Shown piece by piece: positions 8,123 to 15,635 of a stretch of DNA of 45,983 nt. Position 1 is the stretch's first letter; every line of letters starts with the position of its first letter. Origin of the DNA: an uncultured bacterium (GTDB taxonomy: Bacteria > Patescibacteriota > Minisyncoccia > Phycocordibacterales > UBA918); NCBI GenBank assembly GCA_913050645.1, contig CAJXAG010000001.1:1-45983 (forward strand). The letters run 5' to 3'. The notes under the pieces are model-generated. The model saw only the letters and a list, made by a program, of their open reading frames with translations. It made no database searches and was not told the origin of the DNA. The translations under genes were made by a program, and so were the position numbers.

Positions 8123-8334
8123 AATAGAAGCGATTTGCTTGAGTGCAGTTCTAAGCGTAAAAAATAACGTAAAGCGTACTGATACGTACTGTGTGAGACA
8201 GTGTCTAAACACTGTCGCAGGACTCATTGAGATATTTTGAGGGACGAGAAATATCCAATGAGTGGACAACTTCTGTAAGAAGCGTTATTTTCTGCATTAC
8301 AACAAAGAAATGTGCCTAGAAAATCGCTTCTATT
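8123..8334 (-). ncRNA. Structured 3'-end element A (aldolase), two-module form
   Basis: A 212-base structured element at the end of the aldolase gene. The outer 14-bp arms (8123-8136 and 8321-8334) are exact inverted repeats, and the 8321-8334 arm contains the aldolase TAG stop (8330-8332). Inside, on the minus strand, are an AAAATAACG/CGTTATTTT helix, hairpin CTTCTTACAGAAG, a long hairpin from about 8222 to 8262, hairpin B (ACAGTGT/ACACTGT) followed by CTCACACAG, and a GTAC-GTATCA-GTAC hairpin. The segment CTTCTTACnGAAG...CTCACrCAG is shared with element D. It matches no RNA family I know. Confidence 0.7.
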
Positions 8335-9355
8335 CCATACTCGGGTCATAAGTCCCCTGATCCGCCATACTATTGAGTTGCAATCGCTTGATAAGTGCCG
8401 CTTGTGCTGCCTCTATATTCTCATCTTTTCCTTGCCATGCTTCCTGCACCGGTTGCTCAAGCCCTCGTGAGAATGAAAACGCTAACTCCCATGGAAATCC
8501 ACCTTCCTGTGCCTCAAGCTCTGCAATCGCGTCTAAGTTCTCTGTCGCTCTCTGTGGTGTCTGTCCTCCTGAAAGAAAGACGATACCAGGAACTTCTGGG
8601 GGTACACTATTCATAAAGGTACGTAGTGTTGCCTGTGCAACGTCTGCAGCAGACGTCTGCTCACTCCACTCACTTCCTGCAAGCACCATACTCGACTTCA
8701 GAATCACCCCTTCCAGGTCAACGTTGTTCCACTGCAGCTGCTCAAATAGTTTCTGCAGCACCATAGTTGTCACCTCTTCAGCGCGCTCTAATGAATGACT
8801 ACCGCTGAAAAGGACTTCTGGCTCTACCATTGGCACAATCCCTGCTTCCTGACAAAGCGCTGCGTAACGCGCGAGTGTCATACAGTCAAAGAGAATATTT
8901 TGCTCAGTCGGCGTATTTTCTGAAATGGTAAACACAGCACGCCACTTTGCTGCTCGCGCACCCATGTCGTAATACTCTTGCAAACGATCAGCAAGACCAT
9001 CGAGCCCTTGGGTTACCACCTCACCTTCAAAGTTCGTGTGTGGGACTGTACTCTTGTCCACCTTAATGATTGGCACAACACCTTTAGCGATGAGCAGGTC
9101 AGAAAACTCGGTACCGTCGTCGGCATGGTTACGAATCGTGCCATCATGAAGAATAACTCCAGTGACATACTCTTGGAGACCTTCAGTGGTAAATAGAAGT
9201 TGCCGGTACTTTCGCCGAAGCTCAGCCTCGGGAGGTAACCCGAGTGCTTCTAATTGCTTATTCATAGTGCGCGGCGACTGGTCGGCCGCAAGAATTCCCT
9301 TATGTGGCGTTACCAGTGTCTTCGCCATCTCTCGGAGTTGTTCTGTGTTTGACAT
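8330..9355 (-). CDS. Class I fructose-bisphosphate aldolase
   Basis: A 341-residue glycolytic aldolase of the eukaryote-like class I family, which cleaves fructose 1,6-bisphosphate through a Schiff base. Key elements are GILAADQS (Asp about 25), IIKVDKS (Lys 101), AKWR (about 136-139), VEPE (178-181) and the Schiff-base lysine in VILKSSMV (about 220). The start at 9355 (MSNTEQLREMAK) is chosen because it fits the family start; an upstream TTG at 9382 would run through a hairpin. There is no Shine-Dalgarno sequence, and a TACACTATA -10-like box lies just upstream, suggesting a very short or absent leader. Element A overlaps its stop codon. Confidence 0.92.
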   Translation of the reverse strand: MSNTEQLREMAKTLVTPHKGILAADQSPRTMNKQLEALGLPPEAELRRKYRQLLFTTEGLQEYVTGVILHDGTIRNHADDGTEFSDLLIAKGVVPIIKVDKSTVPHTNFEGEVVTQGLDGLADRLQEYYDMGARAAKWRAVFTISENTPTEQNILFDCMTLARYAALCQEAGIVPMVEPEVLFSGSHSLERAEEVTTMVLQKLFEQLQWNNVDLEGVILKSSMVLAGSEWSEQTSAADVAQATLRTFMNSVPPEVPGIVFLSGGQTPQRATENLDAIAELEAQEGGFPWELAFSFSRGLEQPVQEAWQGKDENIEAAQAALIKRLQLNSMADQGTYDPSME

Positions 9356-9369
9356 ACTGCTTATAGTGT

Positions 9370-9402
9370 AACAGCCTTGCAAGAAAAGCTTGCAAGGCTG
9401 TT
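9370..9402. repeat. 14-bp hairpin upstream of the aldolase
   Basis: Stem 9370-9383/9389-9402 with a 5-base loop. It lies immediately upstream of the aldolase -10-like box, about where a -35 element would be. It may be a second terminator for the ABC operon or an operator-like site. Confidence 0.55.
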
Positions 9403-9444
9403 GTGGAATCCCAGCTCATATTCCATACAGTTCCATACAACATT

Positions 9445-9469
9445 ACAGGGGACATCCGATGTCCCCTGT
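9445..9469. terminator. Bidirectional-looking terminator, shared sequence
   Basis: 11-bp stem ACAGGGGACAT/ATGTCCCCTGT with a CCG loop, 16 bases after the permease stop on the minus strand. The same stem sequence recurs at 38491-38515 between trmD and an orphan gene. Confidence 0.8.
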
Positions 9470-9484
9470 TTCAGCACGCTAGGC

Positions 9485-10267
9485 CTAGTAGCGTATCTTC
9501 CAGCCAATACTAAACAAATACTTCACAAGACCCACCAAAAATACAGCTAGGCCAACAATCACTACAAGACCCACTTCACTATTTGCTTCAGAGTACCCGA
9601 TCATGCTGCTTCGGATACCATCAGCGAAGTAGAAGAAGGGGTTCAGGAGTGTAATTTTTGCAGCAAGCTCTGGCAAAAAGGTAATCGAGTAGAAGATACC
9701 GCCGAGATACGTCAGTGGTGTAATCACAAATGTATTCATCACCTGCAGCTGTTCGAAGCTCTCTGCCCAAAGCGCAACCAGCATCCCCAGCGAACCGAAT
9801 ATAGCAGCAATCGCAAGCACATAGAACACAAACATAATAGGATTCACCAACTGCACCGCACCAAAGAGTGACCCTACCCCCAGAATCAGAAATGCAACCA
9901 GAAGCGCTCGCCCAAGTGACTCAGAAAGCAGGCCGATGATCATCTCAGTGTATGATAGTGGCGCAATCAAAATCTCCTCGAGTCCTCTTCCCCAGCGCAG
10001 GAAATAGAGCGCTGAAGACGCGCTCGAGAACGATGCGTTAATGATCGCAAGCATCAAGATACCGGGAAACACAAACGATATGTACGGCACGCCGGCAAAA
10101 TCATCAATCTTCGTACCGATCACCGTCCCAAAGATAAAAATATACAACGCAGAAGACACCACTGGTGCAACGAGCGTCTGTATCGCTACCCGAAAGGTGC
10201 GCTTCATCCCTTTACGGAGGAATGTGTAAATTCCAATCCAATTAACTTTCATCATGTTTTCATTCAT
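9485..10267 (-). CDS. ABC-2 type transporter permease
   Basis: A 260-residue integral membrane protein with about six hydrophobic segments, in the ABC-2 (exporter) family that moves polysaccharides, lipids or drugs outward. Typical features are the N-terminal cytoplasmic helix KGMKRTFRVA, then the first membrane segment FIFGTVIG, the central WGRGLEEILIAPLSYTEMI and the C-terminal LNPFFYFADGIRS, which matches the signature near the end of this family. ATG at 10267; internal ATGs five and six codons later are alternatives. It follows the ATPase gene (10398-11144) in the same direction, separated by structured element B. Substrate unknown. Confidence 0.88.
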   Translation of the reverse strand: MNENMMKVNWIGIYTFLRKGMKRTFRVAIQTLVAPVVSSALYIFIFGTVIGTKIDDFAGVPYISFVFPGILMLAIINASFSSASSALYFLRWGRGLEEILIAPLSYTEMIIGLLSESLGRALLVAFLILGVGSLFGAVQLVNPIMFVFYVLAIAAIFGSLGMLVALWAESFEQLQVMNTFVITPLTYLGGIFYSITFLPELAAKITLLNPFFYFADGIRSSMIGYSEANSEVGLVVIVGLAVFLVGLVKYLFSIGWKIRY

Positions 10268-10281
10268 AGTCCAATAATTTG

Positions 10282-10402
10282 ATTAAAATTGATTTAAATG
10301 GGATGAGCTACGAGGAAGACAAGAAAAATAAATCGAGGTGTATGTTGGTATACAGTGAGATTTCTTTTTTACAGTCTGACAAAGTAGATCGATCATTTTA
10401 AT
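10282..10402 (-). ncRNA. Structured element B between two ABC cistrons
   Basis: Single-hairpin form of the family, 121 bases, between the ATPase stop and the permease start. Outer helix 10282-10293/10392-10402 (one bulge) covers the ATPase TAA stop at 10398-10400. Inward on the minus strand: GATCTAC/GTAGCTC helix, internal loop TTTGTC/TCCTC, AGAC/GTCT, loop TGT/CTT, an A-rich helix ending GAAATC/GATTT, conserved loop TCA/CTC, and an apical TGTAT/ATACA helix. Because the permease lies downstream, this copy is probably within a transcript and may process or partly terminate it. Confidence 0.72.
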
Positions 10403-11144
10403 TATTTTTTGCTTCGCGAGTAATCTCTAAGTATGTTTCTTCGACCGATTTTCCGTCTTTCATAAACTCTTCTTTTGTTCCTTGCGCAACAATCTTCCCT
10501 TTGTTAATAATCGCAATATGGTTACATAAGTACTGAATCTCCTCAAGATAGTGCGAGGTAAGAATGATCGTCTTCCCACGTTCATTCATTTCTTTAAGAT
10601 ATTCCCAAAGATCATGCCGTTGCTCCACATCTACTCCAGCAGTCGGCTCATCGAGAATCAACAGGTCAGGTGTATGAATGAGCGCGCGGGCAAGAATTGC
10701 TCGTCGCTTCAGACCCCCGGAAAGCTTCTGAAAGCTGGTATCCTTGTGCTCATTGAGATCAAATCGATCAAGTAGTTCAGCACCTCGTTTTCTTCGCACC
10801 GCAGCCGAAATACCATAAAACCCACCCATGAAGTCAATAAGCTGCGAAGGGGTTGCAAATATATCAACATTGAACTCCTGTGGTGAGAGCCCTACCTTCA
10901 ATCGCGCTTGCTTGTAGTCTTTGACTACATCGAGTCCATCAATAGTAATTGACCCTTCGGTTGGTTGTGCAATACCCGTTATACAGTGAATGGTTGTACT
11001 TTTTCCTGCACCGTTTGGACCCAACAGACCATAAAAACTCCCTTTGGGTATAGACAGCGATACACCATCTACCGCACGCTTTGCACTCTTCCCTTTTCCG
11101 TAGACTTTTACCAAGTCTTTTATTTCAAGCATTACATCAGTCAT
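10398..11144 (-). CDS. ABC transporter ATP-binding protein
   Basis: The ATPase partner of the ABC-2 permease, 248 residues. It carries Walker A GPNGAGKST (42-50), a Q-loop in GLSPQEF, the signature LSGGLKRR (141-148), Walker B LLILDEP (161-167) and the switch His in ILTSHYLEE. The GLKRR variant and the short C-terminal tail are typical of ABC-2 export ATPases. Start choice: ATGs exist at 11153, 11144 and 11132, and a TACAAT box directly precedes the first, so a short-leader or leaderless start at 11144 is preferred. The gene has structured element B at its stop, then the permease. Substrate unknown. Confidence 0.88.
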   Translation of the reverse strand: MTDVMLEIKDLVKVYGKGKSAKRAVDGVSLSIPKGSFYGLLGPNGAGKSTTIHCITGIAQPTEGSITIDGLDVVKDYKQARLKVGLSPQEFNVDIFATPSQLIDFMGGFYGISAAVRRKRGAELLDRFDLNEHKDTSFQKLSGGLKRRAILARALIHTPDLLILDEPTAGVDVEQRHDLWEYLKEMNERGKTIILTSHYLEEIQYLCNHIAIINKGKIVAQGTKEEFMKDGKSVEETYLEITREAKNN

Positions 11145-11208
11145 GGGTACCATTGTATCAGTTCACACTCTTTGACGCACAAACGGAAACTTGTCTACAA
11201 TACTTGTC

Positions 11209-11769
11209 CTACAGATTAAATCTTTCTTTGATTGCACTAGCTACTGCTTCAGGACCTAATTTTGTGTTGTTGATACGTAGGTAATTCTCTTCTTCTATCT
11301 CCCCTTCTTTTGAATTAAGTCTGTGATTCTCTACAGAATTTAATAAGTTAGATTCTGACCATTCAACATCACGCTTACTGGGTTTATGTACCAGTCTATG
11401 TTCCGTTTTATTTCTTTCAATTCGGACTTCTGTATCTGCTTCTAACTCAACTAAACAAACCTCAGCATTTTCACTTGAGAAAAAATTTGAAATCTCTTTT
11501 ACACGCTTCCATTCTGCAGGATCGTCAAAGTTACAAATTATTGTGAAGACAAGACCGTACTTGTCACTGCTTGCAAAAGTTTTAAAAATCTCATCTCTAA
11601 ACAATTTAATTAATTTTTGAGCTTCGGGAGTCTCATAATCAAAAAGACTCACAACAAGTTCTATTGTCATGTGATTATGGAAAAGTTTGAGGTCAGTAAT
11701 CTTTTCCAGCTCATGTCCTACTGTCATTTTTCCTACTGCTTGTGGGCCAGTAATAATTACAAGTTTCAT
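11209..11769 (-). CDS. P-loop kinase-like protein (AAA_33/shikimate-kinase type)
   Basis: A 186-residue P-loop protein. GPQAVGKMT at 8-16 is a Walker A motif of small-molecule or nucleic-acid kinases, followed by NHMTIELV and a lid-like region with RNKTEHRLVHKPSKR. This fits the AAA_33 or shikimate/gluconate-kinase-like fold; the substrate is not evident. The ATG at 11769 is chosen since the motif then starts at residue 8 as usual; an upstream start at 11805 is unlikely. A TACACT box ends just 6 bases before the ATG, pointing to leaderless transcription. Base composition is more AT-rich than its neighbours, suggesting possible recent acquisition. Confidence 0.75.
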   Translation of the reverse strand: MKLVIITGPQAVGKMTVGHELEKITDLKLFHNHMTIELVVSLFDYETPEAQKLIKLFRDEIFKTFASSDKYGLVFTIICNFDDPAEWKRVKEISNFFSSENAEVCLVELEADTEVRIERNKTEHRLVHKPSKRDVEWSESNLLNSVENHRLNSKEGEIEEENYLRINNTKLGPEAVASAIKERFNL

Positions 11770-11872
11770 GACTCTAGTGTAGCAAAAACGGTATATGTAG
11801 AACAAGCTGGAGGACAGGTACTAAAATATAGGTCTTGCAATTTGGGCACAGGAACTGCATAGTGCTTTCGTT

Positions 11873-12766
11873 ATGGACGAAGAAGAAAAGTGGTTGCTGG
11901 AGGAGAAATACAGTGGCACGGAAAGCTTCGCTTTCCGTGCAGATTTAGAACTGCTCAAAAACGGCACTCCTCTCGCCTACCTCATTGGATCAATCCCCTT
12001 TTTAGACTGCACCATTCACCTCGACTCACACCCACTGATCCCACGTTCTGAAACCGAATTCTGGACCGAGCAAGCTATCAAGGTCATTCGAAATTTCGAG
12101 CGTACGTACGAACGTACGTACGACCATAACTCCCCCCAAGGCAGCCCTAGGGAACTCCCCGGACAAAACCCGAGGCCCGGCCTAGGGCTGGCCCTAGGCC
12201 GGGCCTCGGGAGAAGTTCATGTCCTGGATCTGTGTGCGGGCTCAGGAGCAATCGGTGTCGCCGTCGCCAAAGCGATCCCACAAGCACAGGTCGATTTTGC
12301 AGAAATTGACCCAGCTCACCTCCCTACCATCGAAAAAAACATCGAACACAACCTCAAACCGACATGTCGGAGGTCTAACCTCCAACATGGGCAATGTCGT
12401 GTGATTGAAAGCAATCTCTTTACGCCGAGTGCAGGGTTAAACCGCGAACTTGGGAAATATGACTTTATTCTCACTAACCCGCCCTATATTGATCCTGCAA
12501 TCGACCGTACTGAAACTTCCGTAAAGCTGCACGAGCCACACCTTGCGCTGTATGGCGGAGCTGAAGGTATGGAATGTATTGCAAAAATCATAGCAGAAGC
12601 ACCGAAACATCTCACGTTACATGGTCAACTCTGGATCGAACACGAACCTGAGCAGGTAGATGCAATTACTGCTCTTGCTGCAGAAAATGATTTGTTTAGC
12701 ACGACTCACAACGACCAGTACAACACACCTCGCTATAGTGTTGTAACGCGCACTGTGGCAGAATAA
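11873..12766 (+). CDS. prmC: Peptide chain release factor N5-glutamine methyltransferase PrmC
   Basis: PrmC methylates the GGQ glutamine of release factors. The 297-residue protein has the N-terminal helical part, then PLIPRSETEFW (55-64), the SAM-binding DLCAGSGAIGVA (119-130) and the catalytic NPPY (202-205). Residues about 75-113, between the substrate and catalytic domains, are an extra Gly/Pro/Arg-rich insertion encoded by palindromic DNA (12101-12126 and 12169-12210). Two further palindromes lie in frame at 11917-11941 and 12363-12389. The insertions keep the frame, so the protein is probably functional. It starts a plus-strand run with the 12771 gene 4 bases downstream. No Shine-Dalgarno sequence is seen. 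Confidence 0.9.
   Translation: MDEEEKWLLEEKYSGTESFAFRADLELLKNGTPLAYLIGSIPFLDCTIHLDSHPLIPRSETEFWTEQAIKVIRNFERTYERTYDHNSPQGSPRELPGQNPRPGLGLALGRASGEVHVLDLCAGSGAIGVAVAKAIPQAQVDFAEIDPAHLPTIEKNIEHNLKPTCRRSNLQHGQCRVIESNLFTPSAGLNRELGKYDFILTNPPYIDPAIDRTETSVKLHEPHLALYGGAEGMECIAKIIAEAPKHLTLHGQLWIEHEPEQVDAITALAAENDLFSTTHNDQYNTPRYSVVTRTVAE
11917..11941. repeat. Palindrome inside prmC, also found at 25178-25202
   Basis: 11-bp arms GCACGGAAAGC/GCTTTCCGTGC with a TTC loop, coding for part of SGTESFAFR. The same arms, with a GAA loop, form the core of the terminator at 25171-25209. Confidence 0.85.
12101..12126. repeat. CGTACGTACG tandem palindrome inside prmC
   Basis: Two CGTACGTACG units separated by AA and followed by ACCA, coding RTYERTYDH. 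The complement of 38837-38862 in trmD is the same 26 bases with a single difference. Confidence 0.85.
12169..12210. repeat. 20-bp-arm GC-rich palindrome inside prmC
   Basis: Perfect arms 12169-12188 and 12191-12210 around TG, encoding a Pro/Gly/Leu/Arg-rich linker (about residues 100-113). GC content is far above the surrounding gene. A smaller CCCTAGGG palindrome precedes it. Confidence 0.9.
12363..12389. repeat. Fourth palindrome inside prmC
   Basis: CATGT-C-GGAGGT pairs with ACCTCC-A-ACATG around a CTA loop, with one internal mismatch. It encodes TCRRSNLQHG between the SAM motif and NPPY. Confidence 0.75.
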
Positions 12767-12770
12767 AGCA

Positions 12771-13004
12771 ATGGAACCCATTATTGACGGATCGATACCT
12801 ACCCGCGTTATGGAGTTTGGTGCTGAAGGTCTTTTTTACCTTATCACGCTCATTTTCCTTTTCTTTTCGCTGAGTATTGCATATCATTGGCTCGCATACG
12901 GCACCAACCGCTCACAAAGCGTCTTGTTTCTGGTCATCTTTATCATGGTAAGCATGCTCTTTTTTATTGGTATGACAGTCTCACTTAACACCTTCCAGTT
13001 CTAG
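12771..13004 (+). CDS. Small two-helix membrane protein
   Basis: A 77-residue membrane protein of unknown function. Two hydrophobic segments (about 19-42 and 50-70) are separated by a short loop AYGTNRSQS. The start follows the prmC stop by 4 bases and its stop precedes the 13008 gene by 3 bases, so the three are co-transcribed. Proximity to a bacterial PH-domain membrane protein suggests a shared envelope role, but there is no direct evidence. Confidence 0.7.
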   Translation: MEPIIDGSIPTRVMEFGAEGLFYLITLIFLFFSLSIAYHWLAYGTNRSQSVLFLVIFIMVSMLFFIGMTVSLNTFQF

Positions 13005-13007
13005 GCT

Positions 13008-13577
13008 ATGTTGTTTGAAAAAATAAAACTCGAAGATGACGAGAAGGTGCGGAAGGTCGTACATAAGCACTGGTTTGTACTTTTCAGTAGAACTGTTGGG
13101 GTTGTTGCGGCAGCACTATTCCCCGCAGTTGCCTGGATCGTACTTGGTATACTGCTGCAATCAGATCAAAGTCCACTGCTGATAGATCTTTCCGGCTATC
13201 TTTCCTATTTTATCTTCTTCTACAGTGCTTGGCTTTTGTTTAGCTGGATGACACTCGCGTACATATTTACTGACCATCACCTCGACATCTGGATTATTAC
13301 CGATCGAAGAATCATCTCAATTGACCAAAAAGGTCTATTTCGCCGATACATCGGAAGCTTCCGTCTGGAAAAACTACAGGACATAAATATCGCCATCGAT
13401 GGTATCGTCGCAACATTCCTCAACTACGGCATGGTGGAAGCACAAACCGCCAGTGGCAGCGAAGAGGAGTTCCAATCATTCCATCTACCAAAGCCGCGAG
13501 AACTCAAAGCGATTATTCTTGAAGCAGCCGACAATCGTATGCACACACAAAGCACACAGCAGCAACAGACCGAATAA
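13008..13577 (+). CDS. Membrane protein with bacterial PH domain (YdbS-like)
   Basis: A 189-residue protein. Two membrane segments (about 28-50 and 62-86) are followed by a cytoplasmic domain with YIFTDHHLDIWIITDRRI then LFRRYIGSFRLEKLQDI, the pattern of the bPH_2 (DUF304/YdbS-like) pleckstrin-homology-like family. The C-terminus is polar and Gln-rich. Members are anchored to the membrane and their biochemical role is poorly known. It follows the 12771 gene by 3 bases and precedes hisS by about 40. Confidence 0.78.
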   Translation: MLFEKIKLEDDEKVRKVVHKHWFVLFSRTVGVVAAALFPAVAWIVLGILLQSDQSPLLIDLSGYLSYFIFFYSAWLLFSWMTLAYIFTDHHLDIWIITDRRIISIDQKGLFRRYIGSFRLEKLQDINIAIDGIVATFLNYGMVEAQTASGSEEEFQSFHLPKPRELKAIILEAADNRMHTQSTQQQQTE

Positions 13578-13618
13578 GTTGCAATTACTATCCGACTTCA
13601 CTAAAATCAACCAACACT

Positions 13619-14908
13619 ATGACAAACAAGCTTTCAACTGATCCGTACAAGGGCGTACGCGACTTTTATCCAGAAGACATGGCCGTGCAACGGTACATGT
13701 TTGATGTATGGCGCATGACCGCCGAGCATTTTGGGTTTGAGGCATATGACGCGTCGGTACTTGAACCAGCAGAACTCTATCGAAGCAAAACAAGTGAAGA
13801 GATCATCAACGAACAAACCTACACGTTTACCGACCGTGGTGACCGTGAAGTAACGCTTCGTCCAGAGATGACCCCGACGGTTGCACGTATGGTTGCAGGA
13901 CGACGTCGTGAACTTACATTTCCAGTACGATGGTACTCTATCCCCAATCTCTTTCGGTACGAACGAATGCAACGCGGACGTCTGCGCGAACACTGGCAGT
14001 TAAACTGCGACATCTTTGGGGTGGATGATGTATCTGCAGACATTGAAATTCTGCTGCTGGCTAACGAAATCTTCAAAAACTTTGGTGCGGAAAACGGCAC
14101 ACACTATGCGATATATGTCTCAAGTCGCAAACTGCTTGAGGTGTTATATGACACACTAGATCTCGACACTCAAGCGCGCACCGCAGCAACACGACTGTCT
14201 GACCGAAAGAACAAAATGGGAGCTGATGAGTTTAAAGCAAAAATGCAGCTTATCTGCGGTGGCGCTACCGCAGACGTACTCACATTTCTCAATGCAGACA
14301 ATATCGATGTCGTTCCAGAGGCAGTCAAAGAAAGTGATGCGTATACAGAACTCCAGACACTCATTGCAACCATGAAAGAAACAGGTACTCCGGTGGCGTT
14401 TGACCCAACGATTATTCGCGGTTTCGACTACTACACAGGCATTGTGTTTGAAGTGGTCGACCTACACCCCGAAAACAACCGAGCAATGATGGGGGGCGGC
14501 CGTTACGACAACCTAACTGGGCTGTTTGGTGGTGAACCAATCCCCGGTATTGGATTTGGTTTTGGTGACGTGACCTTACGTGACTTCCTTATCAGCCATG
14601 AGCTTATGACTACTGATATTACATCACCACAACTGGCAGTACTGCCGACCGACACTGAGAACAATGTCGCCGCACAAAAGCTTGCCCAGAACTTCCGTAA
14701 CGCAGGTATCTCTACCTCGGTGGACCTCAGCCCAAAAAAAGTTGGTAAGAAGATTGCAAACGCCGGGGCGCAGTTTATTGATTACGCACTAGTATTAGGT
14801 GAAGATGAGATCGCTTCAGGAACTTACACGGTGAAAGACCTACTGGAAGGCTCAGAACTCTCTGGTACACTACAGGAACTTATTGATCAACTGAGTAACA
14901 ATGGCTAA
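13619..14908 (+). CDS. hisS: Histidine--tRNA ligase
   Basis: Class II aminoacyl-tRNA synthetase that charges tRNA-His, 429 residues. Visible features are KGVRDFYPEDM at the N-terminus, motif 2 with LRPEMTPTVARM and YERMQRGRLREHWQLNCDIFG, the histidine-specific IIRGFDYYTGIVFEV, motif 3 in GGGRYDNL...GIGFGFGDV, and a C-terminal anticodon-binding domain (from about 340) ending in SGTLQELIDQL. Length is normal. No Shine-Dalgarno sequence is seen before the ATG. Its last 8 bases overlap the start of the exonuclease gene, so translation is probably coupled. Confidence 0.95.
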   Translation: MTNKLSTDPYKGVRDFYPEDMAVQRYMFDVWRMTAEHFGFEAYDASVLEPAELYRSKTSEEIINEQTYTFTDRGDREVTLRPEMTPTVARMVAGRRRELTFPVRWYSIPNLFRYERMQRGRLREHWQLNCDIFGVDDVSADIEILLLANEIFKNFGAENGTHYAIYVSSRKLLEVLYDTLDLDTQARTAATRLSDRKNKMGADEFKAKMQLICGGATADVLTFLNADNIDVVPEAVKESDAYTELQTLIATMKETGTPVAFDPTIIRGFDYYTGIVFEVVDLHPENNRAMMGGGRYDNLTGLFGGEPIPGIGFGFGDVTLRDFLISHELMTTDITSPQLAVLPTDTENNVAAQKLAQNFRNAGISTSVDLSPKKVGKKIANAGAQFIDYALVLGEDEIASGTYTVKDLLEGSELSGTLQELIDQLSNNG

Positions 14909-15500
14909 CACACCACAGTACAAACTGAACTACGTTATTTTTGACCTTGAAACCCAAAACATCTTCCAAGATGTTGGTTCTAACGATGCTGCTGACCTGG
15001 ATATCTCAGTCGCAACGTTTTACGAGACCAGTACCGACAAGTACACCACCGTCCATATCGATGACCTGGAGAGCGTGTGGCCAATCCTTGAGCGTGCAGA
15101 CGCATTGGTAACCTACAATGGTAACCATTTTGACATTCCACTATTAAATAAGTACTATCCAGGCGACCTTACACAGATCAAAAGTATTGATATGCTTGTG
15201 TCGATTAAAGACTCTCTTGGACGTCGACTTCGTCTTGATTCAGTCGCAAGCGCAACGGTAGGCGCAAAGAAGTCAGCAGACGGCCTCCAAGCCGTGCGTT
15301 GGTGGCGTGAAGGAAAAGTGAAAGAGATCATGAAGTATTGTGAACAAGACGTAAAGGTCACCAAGAAAGTATTCGACTATGCACTTCTCAATAGTGCCGT
15401 TAAGTTCAAAGACGGCTACCGCAAGAAAGACATCGAGCTCGACACCTCAGACTGGGAAACAAAGGAGGAGGTTTCCATGACACACTCGCTTCTGTTTTAA
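14901..15500 (+). CDS. DEDD-family 3'-5' exonuclease-like protein (RNase H fold, YprB-like)
   Basis: A 199-residue RNase H-like exonuclease. Metal ligands are visible as FDLET (Asp 15, Glu 17), YNGNHFDIP (Asp 78) and YCEQDV (Asp 150), the ExoI, ExoII and ExoIII motifs of the DEDD superfamily. The arrangement resembles the RNase_H_2/YprB group and the exonuclease domain of family B polymerases. Substrate is unknown; DNA or RNA trimming is likely. It overlaps hisS by 8 bases and is followed by a dispersed repeat and a strong terminator. Confidence 0.8.
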   Translation: MANTPQYKLNYVIFDLETQNIFQDVGSNDAADLDISVATFYETSTDKYTTVHIDDLESVWPILERADALVTYNGNHFDIPLLNKYYPGDLTQIKSIDMLVSIKDSLGRRLRLDSVASATVGAKKSADGLQAVRWWREGKVKEIMKYCEQDVKVTKKVFDYALLNSAVKFKDGYRKKDIELDTSDWETKEEVSMTHSLLF

Positions 15501-15507
15501 ATCTCCT

Positions 15508-15535
15508 GGATTGCTTCACCTAAAGGTTCGCAATG
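15508..15535 (-). repeat. Dispersed repeat, copy 3 (inverted)
   Basis: GGATTGCTTCACC...GGTTCGCAATGAC is the reverse complement of the repeat at 241-266 and 7993-8033, lying directly after the exonuclease stop. Confidence 0.6.
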
Positions 15536-15540
15536 ACAGC

Positions 15541-15568
15541 ACCGCTCGCTTCGCGAGCGGTGTTGTTT
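15541..15568 (+). terminator. Intrinsic terminator
   Basis: ACCGCTCGC/GCGAGCGGT stem around TTC, followed by GTTGTTTTTT. It closes the prmC-hisS-exonuclease run. Confidence 0.85.
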
Positions 15569-15572
15569 TTTA

Positions 15573-15600
15573 TTGACTTTTAGTCCAATTTTGCTTTACT
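15573..15600 (+). promoter_or_regulatory. Predicted promoter of the 15636 gene
   Basis: TTGACT at 15573-15578, 16-base spacer, TTTACT at 15595-15600. It starts inside the tail of the preceding terminator. Confidence 0.5.
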
Positions 15601-15635
15601 GCACACAGACGAAACGCCATAGAAAAGAATGGAAA

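Noticed and set aside
8123..8334. Group I/II intron or known riboswitch for the 3'-end elements
   Set aside because: No domain V-like or P7-like core, no reverse transcriptase or homing ORF, and position at 3' ends rather than 5' leaders.
10282..10402. Ordinary rho-independent terminators as full explanation for the structured elements
   Set aside because: The conserved internal loops and separate downstream hairpins are not explained, and one copy lies inside an operon.
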